The position numbers and the translations under genes are program-made. Shown piece by piece: positions 8,860 through 14,698 of a stretch of 14,698 bases of DNA. The notes beneath the pieces are model-generated. The model did no database searches and was not told the origin of the DNA. It saw nothing but the letters and a program-made list of their open reading frames with translations. The DNA comes from Larix sibirica. Its lineage: Eukaryota > Streptophyta > Pinopsida > Pinales > Pinaceae. The first letter of the stretch is position 1; every line of letters starts with the position of its first letter. The stretch is taken from the NCBI GenBank assembly GCA_004151065.3, contig NWUY0300019458.1, positions 52,415-67,112 on the forward strand. The letters are read 5' to 3'.

Positions 8860-8876
8860 ATATATTATTATTTATT
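8860..8876. repeat. Right copy of the 17-bp target-site duplication
   Basis: Exact match to 1301-1317, directly next to the 5' end of the LINE. The match ends at both sides with different bases. It indicates that the 5' end is complete or nearly so, because severe 5' truncation would have removed the ORF1 start. Confidence 0.75.
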
Positions 8877-9320
8877 ACCATTTAATGTTTTAATAAATTG
8901 ATTAAAAATGGCTTATAAATTTTATTCTCACGTGTTCTCAACTTGATAGCTTTTTCCTATCTTCTATTAATAATAATATAATATAGGTATCCAAAATCTA
9001 TATCTTATGGTTGTTTTCAAACAATATTTAAAAGAAAAAATATTATTAAACATTCATATTATTATTCTTAGTCATGATGTCGTTTCATGTTCTTTCGATT
9101 AATGTTGTCAATAAGAATTCATTTGTTCTTTCATTATGCGACTGATGTAAGTTAGGGCTTAATTCACAAATTATTATTTTTTTATTTTAATTTGTAATCT
9201 TTTTAAGGGTCGGAACGATGATGATGTTTATAATAACAAGATAGGTGATAGGTCATATTAGGTGAGATTTTTTTTATAGAATAATAAAGTAATGTTAACT
9301 TAAACTAATTTGATATGTTA
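8877..9320. other. AT-rich intergenic DNA
   Basis: No reading frame, RNA gene or mobile element is visible. The sequence is rich in A and T with short homopolymer runs. Confidence 0.6.
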
Positions 9321-9486
9321 ATGTTAGATATTTGTTAAGTGTTTTTTTTAGGATGGAGGGAAACTAGCTATAAAAGATTAAACATAAAACACTTTTTTCA
9401 AAAATGTTAGATATTTGTTAGTGTTTTTTTTTTATGATGGAGGGAAACTAGCTATAAAAATTAAACATAAAACACTTTTTTCATAA
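9321..9486. repeat. Tandem duplication of an 83-bp unit with short inverted ends
   Basis: Units 9321-9403 and 9404-9486 are nearly identical, differing by a few substitutions and short indels. Each has a core ggatggagggaaactagc (atgatgg in copy two) between short inverted arms: aagtgtttt at 9337-9345 and aaaacactt at 9386-9394 in copy one, about eight bases in copy two. The unit could fold into a small hairpin. It may be a tiny non-autonomous element or a simple slippage product; no flanking duplication is evident. Confidence 0.85.
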
Positions 9487-10394
9487 ACACTTGTTTCATA
9501 ACTTTTTTGGGGTTATGACCTTATAACATACGTCAAATGTTTAGCCAAAATTATCAATTTATATAACCTTAGTTGGCTTGCTAGGTTTCAAGTCTTTGCA
9601 TGCGTGACGATGAAGAAAAAGTTATGGGTCTAATTTCATCATTTGACTAATTTTTATTTTTTTTTCAAAAATGGTTTAACCACTCAAAATAAATATTGAC
9701 ATAAATTTATAGGATGATATTACTTTATTTGAAAATTCATCAAAATTTTGAAAAATTAGATAGATTTTTTAAAATTTTGAAAAAAATTACAAAATATTGT
9801 TAAACAATTATAATTGTTATTTTTAATCATTAGAAAGATATATTTAAAAGTGAAGTATTTTGACCAAAGGGGTTAGATCCATCTAATGAGTTATGAGCAA
9901 GAAGTTTTTCACCAACGGGTAAAGTTCAATTCTGTGAGAGATTCTCTTAAAGCCATTGGGTCACCTTGAGGTAGTAGCCAAACATGTGGGTGCATCCAAA
10001 GACTAAAGGTTAAAGCCCACTCCCATGTCCTTTAACTTTTTGAGCCCAGTGGATTATCTCAATCGATTCGAACACATTATTTCAAGGTGGAGTTCGCTGT
10101 GATGTCCCTAGTTCTAGCTCAGCTTTGTTCATTACAAGCTACAAATATGGCTGGCAATTGAGTTTCCCTCCATCCAGATATTTGGAAGAAGAGGGGGATC
10201 CTAAAAGAAATTAGGAAATTAAAAAAAAAAAGATAAATATGAATCCTTGATATCTTACCTCACGATAACAATCTATTTTTTAATATGAGTTTTGTTTTTA
10301 GGTTGCATATTCATGATGGACACATCTAAAGAAATTATAAGGGACATGAAAATAAGATAATCAATGGATAATATTATAATTATAATATTATTTT
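9487..10394. other. AT-rich intergenic DNA with a less AT-rich patch
   Basis: No gene is recognised. The stretch about 9860-10200 is more balanced in base content and may be an old repeat, but I see no open frame, terminal repeats or tRNA-like boxes. A short repeat of aaaattttgaaaaa occurs near 9743 and 9772. Confidence 0.5.
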
Positions 10395-10620
10395 TCAATA
10401 GTAAATTAGTTCCTTGGTAAGTTTATAGACTACTAAGTCATCTATAAAGGTTGCATTCTCATTATAACCTCTTTTACCTAAATACAATGAGATGAAACCC
10501 TTGATTGCAATAGTCATCCCCAAATCATCCACCCCAAGGGATTTTCCATTCTGCATGGAAGTCAAAGCATATAACTTATCTTTCGAAAAATCTTGATCCA
10601 ACTTGTCTCGGTTACCACTG
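10395..10620 (-). pseudogene. Fragment of a second LINE reverse transcriptase, minus strand
   Basis: The minus-strand frame reads LDQDFSKDKLYALTSMQNGKS followed by LGVDDL. This matches the LINE reverse transcriptase finger region, normally of the form ...AL..M..GKSPG.DGL, with SPG changed to SLG and DGL to DDL. A later NATFIDDL resembles the N(T/A)TFI.LIPK motif with the spacing shortened, which suggests an internal deletion. It is not part of the large LINE, being outside its flanking repeats and different in sequence. It lies beside plus-strand LINE pieces that begin near 10840, which fits a 5'-inverted copy. Confidence 0.65.
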
Positions 10621-10837
10621 GATACTTAGGGATTGGGTTGTCGCTTGTTGCCATGTGACACTATTGCTTGCAGAAGTTTTAGAGCAAGCCTAATTTTTGG
10701 TAGTGTAATGACCTTCCCTTTGTAGGGAAGCTAACAATTGTGGGTCACATTCCCTAGGCCTCCCATGTTTATTATGTCTCTTGTTGGTTCCCTAGCAAAG
10801 CTTGGTTTTGTTAACTCAAGTAGATCTGGAGAATGTA

Positions 10838-11962
10838 CTTGTGGTCCAAGTATGGTGGTGAAGAGGTCTTCCTTTGGTTATTTGGGATGTTTGTACTATG
10901 CCCAAGGATGAGGGAGGCCTTGGTCTGATAGATGTTACATCTTGGGGCAAAATTCTGGCAGCCAAATGGGTGGTAAGATGTTTAGAGGGTTCAACACCTT
11001 GGTAGGTTTTTTACAGTATCGAGTTATTTCAATGGAACATGTTGTTTCAATAGAACATGTTTCCAGAGTTCAAGGGGCTTTTGGTTTATATGACATCATA
11101 TTGTCCCTTGCTCTTTTACAATTCATTAGTCCAATCCTCTTCAAGAATATTTGATTAGCTTGGAAATTTGTGGCAAGGCTGGTCTATTGGCAATGGGAGG
11201 GTAGTTGGGTAGGTTGGGATTTAGCTTGTCAATTGAATTGTAGTTGGTGCATGCAGTGACATGTGTGGAAAAGATATCATGTTTCCAGGCGCGTAGGTTT
11301 AGTCATAAAGGCATCTTCTTTTAACACAACATGTGGTATCCTAGTACTCACTCTTAGAAGGAGTTACACCCTTTGGCCCAAGAGTTTGGTCTCCTTGCTT
11401 TTGATCACCTTTTGATTATTGAGTTGTATGCCCTCATTCAATAGGTTAAGTTGTTTAAGATAAACATTGGTAGGCCTGGGCCATGCCATTCTAGAGGGAT
11501 TGTTTTTGGAGCTTTGGTTTCCCATTGCTTCAATATGATTCTCGTCGTCTATATTCAACACTTCATTAAAGGCACCTTCTCTCCTTGGTTCTCAACGTGA
11601 GGTGGGCCTCAACTAATCTAGAGGAATGATAGGTTCATCGTCTAAGAGTGGTCTTCCAGATGATCTTTGCCTAGTGTGCCACTAGCCAAAGACCATCTAG
11701 CATATATTCCCGGAGTGTCAGTTTGCCAAGCATTGTCAAAGTTTATTCGAGGATCAACATTATGCAATGTTTCAGAGTAGGGTCCATTGGTGTGTTGCTT
11801 TGTTTGGGGACGGTTGCTTTCTTGTGCATGACACGTTCATTGGATTCTAGCATTATCTATGGATCACAGTGTTTTTTGTGCTTTGGAAGCTTATGTATAA
11901 GTTTGTGTTTGATCAAGAGATTATTCTTTATTTGCATGCAATTCTTTGTAGAAAAATAAGTT
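10838..11962 (+). pseudogene. C-terminal remnant of a second LINE ORF2, plus strand
   Basis: A plus-strand frame gives GLPLVIWDVCTMPKDEGGLG then LIDVTSW and KILAAKWVVRCLEGSTPW, the well-known segment after the thumb of LINE ORF2 proteins (W..vC.PK.eGGLG). Further on, about 11165-11215, LWQGWSIGNGRVVG resembles the IGNG segment. Near 11735-11800 a Cys/His pattern (HCQSLFEDQHYAMF) resembles the zf-RVT region, about 280 codons after the PK motif as in intact elements. Several frameshifts and stops separate the pieces. Identification of the first segment is good, of the other two moderate. A clear poly(A) end was not found. Confidence 0.6.
11027..11062 (+). repeat. Two 18-bp tandem units in the LINE remnant
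   Basis: Units 11027-11044 (tttcaatggaacatgttg) and 11045-11062 (tttcaatagaacatgttt) differ at two bases. A recent local slippage event is the simplest explanation. Confidence 0.75.
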
Positions 11963-12149
11963 TGACCAAATAAGCATTGGTGATCAAAGACTCCAAATCT
12001 TTAGATCCTACTGAATATTATGATTTTAGTTATGCTTTAATCAGGTTATAAAATTCATTGTATATATCTCTTCTACATTTCTATTTATAAATATTTGTAT
12101 ATGAATATAAAACATTTAAAAAATAACATATTCCACATTAATTTGATAA

Positions 12150-12270
12150 AATATATTCTTCTTTGTCCTAGAGTTTAGGTTGAAAAATGTTCATGTATGT
12201 ATTTTTGGAGAATATATACTTCTTAGTACTAGGGCTTATTAAAAAATGGCCATTTATGTATTTTTGAAAC
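12150..12270. repeat. Diverged tandem duplication of a 61-bp unit
   Basis: Unit one begins aatatattcttctttg at 12150 and unit two aatatatacttcttag at 12211. Both continue through a ctag-like core, a run of A and a tttatgtatttttg-like segment. The copies have clearly diverged and are non-coding, with no sign of further copies. Confidence 0.65.
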
Positions 12271-12312
12271 CAATATTACTAAAGATTAAGATTAAACACC
12301 TGCAAAATTATC

Positions 12313-12313
12313 N
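12313..12313. other. Ambiguous base (n)
   Basis: A single undetermined base in an AT-rich region. It affects no recognised feature, but it may mark a weak spot in the assembly or a variant position. Confidence 0.95.
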
Positions 12314-12442
12314 CATGTGAAATGTGTGTGGATATAGATTTTATTTTTGTTGCGTTAATTTGAATTATACATCTGCACACATGTGTTTTTATTTGTATGA
12401 ATTTGATGAATGGGGCTAAGCTTTGAAAAGCCTAGAATTTTA

Positions 12443-12487
12443 GTCATGTTCCCTTCCCAGAGTGGGATTGATGGAAGGGGACGTGAC
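12443..12487. repeat. 15-bp inverted repeat with a 15-nt loop
   Basis: The left arm gtcatgttcccttcc (12443-12457) pairs with the right arm ggaaggggacgtgac (12473-12487). Thirteen pairs are Watson-Crick and the other two would be G-T wobbles if read as plus-strand RNA. The loop is 12458-12472. This is the most GC-rich and structured spot in the surrounding AT-rich DNA. No gene is visible near it, no run of T follows, and the function is unknown. Confidence 0.7.
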
Positions 12488-13895
12488 AAATCCATAATTT
12501 AATTAATGTGTATAAACCTTGGGAAATCTTACTAATTCCTAAATTTCCAACAATAAAATATCCAGTGATATTTTTGTAAAAATATTTAAATTTCTAAGTA
12601 TTTTATACAGTTTTTTTTCAATTTTTAGTGATGTTTAGAGTAAAAAAATTTATCGTATGGAATTTTGGAAAATCATTTTAGAAAAAAATTGTAATTAGTG
12701 AATCTTTCTTTTAATGAAAATTGAAAATTATCCAATGGGCTAAATATCTCCTCTAAAATATTCCTTGACAATGATTATATAGTTGCTTGAATGAGTTATA
12801 GTTTAGATGGACAAATCACTCATGGATAGGTTTACTGAAGTAATATCCATGAGAATAAAAACTAATGGAAGAAAGGATCACCTAATGTTGTCAAAATTAT
12901 ACAACCTCATAATGTCATCTATCATTCCATTTCTTTGGACATCGTTAGGGTCTTTTAAATCGTTTATTATAACTTGATAAGGTGAAAATTATATAGTTTT
13001 ACCTGCACTTGAATGACTGATTTGATATACTGATAGAAGGTTGTAGGAAATATTTAGAACACATAATACATCATTAAAATGCCAATCATCTAGTTGAAGT
13101 AGTATTCGAGATGCTACAACACTAAGATATCTATCATCACTAACAAATATTTATTTTTTGTTTGTTACAACATATTTTTCCACATCATTTGGAGAGATGA
13201 TTTTATTGGCCTTTTTCTATGATCTTCCCCTCTTGCAGACCCTCTTGTCGTTTTGTGGATCAATTATATTATAGCTTCTTAGTAAAAAAACCTCAAAATT
13301 CCTTAATTTTATGCGCATACATGCTTTTTTAGTGTATTTCCCACATATATGTTACTCAAAAGTATATAGCTCATGTATGACCCTTTTTTGAGGCAAAAAA
13401 TATATTTTTCTCAGGAAAAGTAAAATAAATTGCATAGGTTATACCTACTTTTACACGTAAATAACTACCCTAACATCCTTAAATTCCTCCCCAAAATCAT
13501 AAAAGATGATAACAGGAAGTTAAGATAGAGGAGAGAATATACATAGCATCCTTATGTTGATATTTTGTGTATAGATTCCACAACCCTTATCTCGAGTTTG
13601 CAAAAAAATTTCCATTTTATGAAAATATGCATTTCCAATAGTCTTCCTTTTTTATCTAGTATGAAAACATATAAGGATCCTCTAGGGACCCTTCAAGACC
13701 CTCATAACATCAATGTATGAACTATAAAAACTACAAACATATATAAAGAAATTGTCCATTTTTAATATGAACATCACGAATAATTTTAAATCCTTTAGAT
13801 TGAAATTCACAAAATTAAACTCAGCTTGATATTACATTGTCGATATGTGTTTGGTGTCGTAGTTCCATTGCAAGTCCACTTCCTTCGAATGTCAA
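12488..13895. other. AT-rich intergenic DNA without recognised genes
   Basis: This stretch of about 1.4 kb shows no long open frame, RNA gene, repeat array or mobile element that I can support. Base composition is strongly AT. Old transposon debris beyond recognition cannot be excluded. Confidence 0.6.
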
Positions 13896-14144
13896 TCATT
13901 CTGCATCCACCAGAAACAACCCTACAGACTCCTGAAGGTACTCTTCTTCCCGAGGGACCCCTGAGCTACAATGGGGCTCAATGGGAATAATTCCACTAGC
14001 ATAGTTATAGTGCATATATTTCATTAGGGATTTCCCAACTCCATTCGCATAAAGATGAACCAAACCCTTAGTAGTCACCAAAATAAAATTGACATCATCT
14101 ATGCTGCCCAAGACATAGAGAAACATGTGTGTGAGCTTCATCAT
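13896..14144 (-). other. Unidentified 82-codon open frame
   Basis: A minus-strand frame opens with two Met codons and ends with GLFLVDAE and a stop. It is less AT-rich than its surroundings and its amino-acid mix looks protein-like (LGSIDDVNFILVTTKGLVHL). I do not recognise a domain. There is no partner gene, obvious splice structure or poly(A) signal that I can tie to it. It may be one exon or a fragment of a gene or element, or chance. Confidence 0.25.
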
Positions 14145-14698
14145 GAACTCATCTCTTTATATCATTGAGAAACTTTCAAAGTGTCTCACACATGCATTAT
14201 TAGGAATTATTAAATTATATTTTGTTTTAATATTCACCCACCCATGTGTAACTTTGCACAATTAATTCATATTTTCCATCTATTTATTTAAGATATATCC
14301 TCACCTTCTTTCCTAGATTCTCTCTTAGATGTTTCCTTGATTTATCCATTTCTCCTATATTTGTGTGTGTGTGCTTTGAATTCACTAAATTTTAATTTAA
14401 TAATTCTATTGTTTTTTTTTATTCACAAGTTTACAATTTATAATTTATGCTTTTCCTATTTGGTCATAATTATTCAAACTGATTTCATTTCTTTTAAAAA
14501 TAAACATTTTTACCCTATAGTGTTTTTATTTTATTGAAGCATTGCATTACGATGGGCATATCAAGGGTTCCATGATTTCCATCATTCCCTTCAAATACAA
14601 CTTTTTAGGTGGTGGGGATTGATACAATGGTTGAGACGAGGGTAATTTTTAGGGGCAGAATTTCTCCAATTGACTATTTTTTGTGCTTATTTTCAAAA
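14145..14698. other. AT-rich, pyrimidine-rich intergenic DNA
   Basis: No gene is recognised. The plus strand is rich in T with some C, and a short (gt)n run lies near 14361-14372. The open frame over 14337-14537 is Leu/Ile/Phe-rich, as expected of T-rich DNA, and is not supported as a gene. Confidence 0.6.

Noticed and set aside
11364-11561. 65-codon minus-strand frame
   Set aside because: It lies opposite the plus-strand LINE remnant and has no motif; the composition alone is not enough to call a gene.
1-14698. tRNA, rRNA or CRISPR
   Set aside because: No cloverleaf boxes, conserved rRNA segments or regularly spaced repeats were seen on either strand.

Overview
This window reads as nuclear DNA of a land plant. 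The evidence is one large plant-type L1 (LINE) retrotransposon that carries a Gag-like DUF4283/zinc-knuckle ORF and an ORF2 with endonuclease, reverse transcriptase, zf-RVT and an archaea-like RNase H domain, sitting in long AT-rich DNA with very few genes. The heavy decay and sparse coding content would suit a large genome such as a gymnosperm, but the species assignment is only a guess. I see no intact host gene.

Layout. Positions 1-1255 are a moderately GC-rich stretch with open but broken frames that I cannot identify. Positions 1318-8859 hold a complete but dead LINE on the minus strand (5' end at 8859, 3' end at 1318), flanked by an exact 17-bp direct repeat (1301-1317 and 8860-8876) that looks like its target-site duplication. 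In its own direction it has a short 5' UTR, ORF1 (about 8747-7304), ORF2 (7307-3036, overlapping the ORF1 stop in an ATGA), an 86-nt gap, a third decayed reading frame (2949-1635), a 3' UTR and a short poly(A) tract. Positions 8877-10390 are AT-rich and contain a tandem duplication of an 83-bp unit with inverted ends. Positions 10395-11962 contain pieces of a second LINE: a reverse-transcriptase piece on the minus strand, then C-terminal pieces on the plus strand, the arrangement expected of a twin-primed (5'-inverted) insertion. Positions 12000-14698 are AT-rich with a 61-bp tandem duplication, a strong hairpin and one unidentified 82-codon frame.

How the parts fit. In a living relative of the main element, ORF1 would bind the RNA, the ORF2 endonuclease would nick the target, the reverse transcriptase would copy the RNA and RNase H would remove it. 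Here the copy is inactive: ORF2 has 16 in-frame stops and two frameshifts, and key residues of the endonuclease, the reverse transcriptase and RNase H are replaced. The most interesting item is the third frame downstream of RNase H but inside the target-site duplication. It is about 435 codons long, I know of no such ORF in plant L1 elements, and its product is not recognisable to me.
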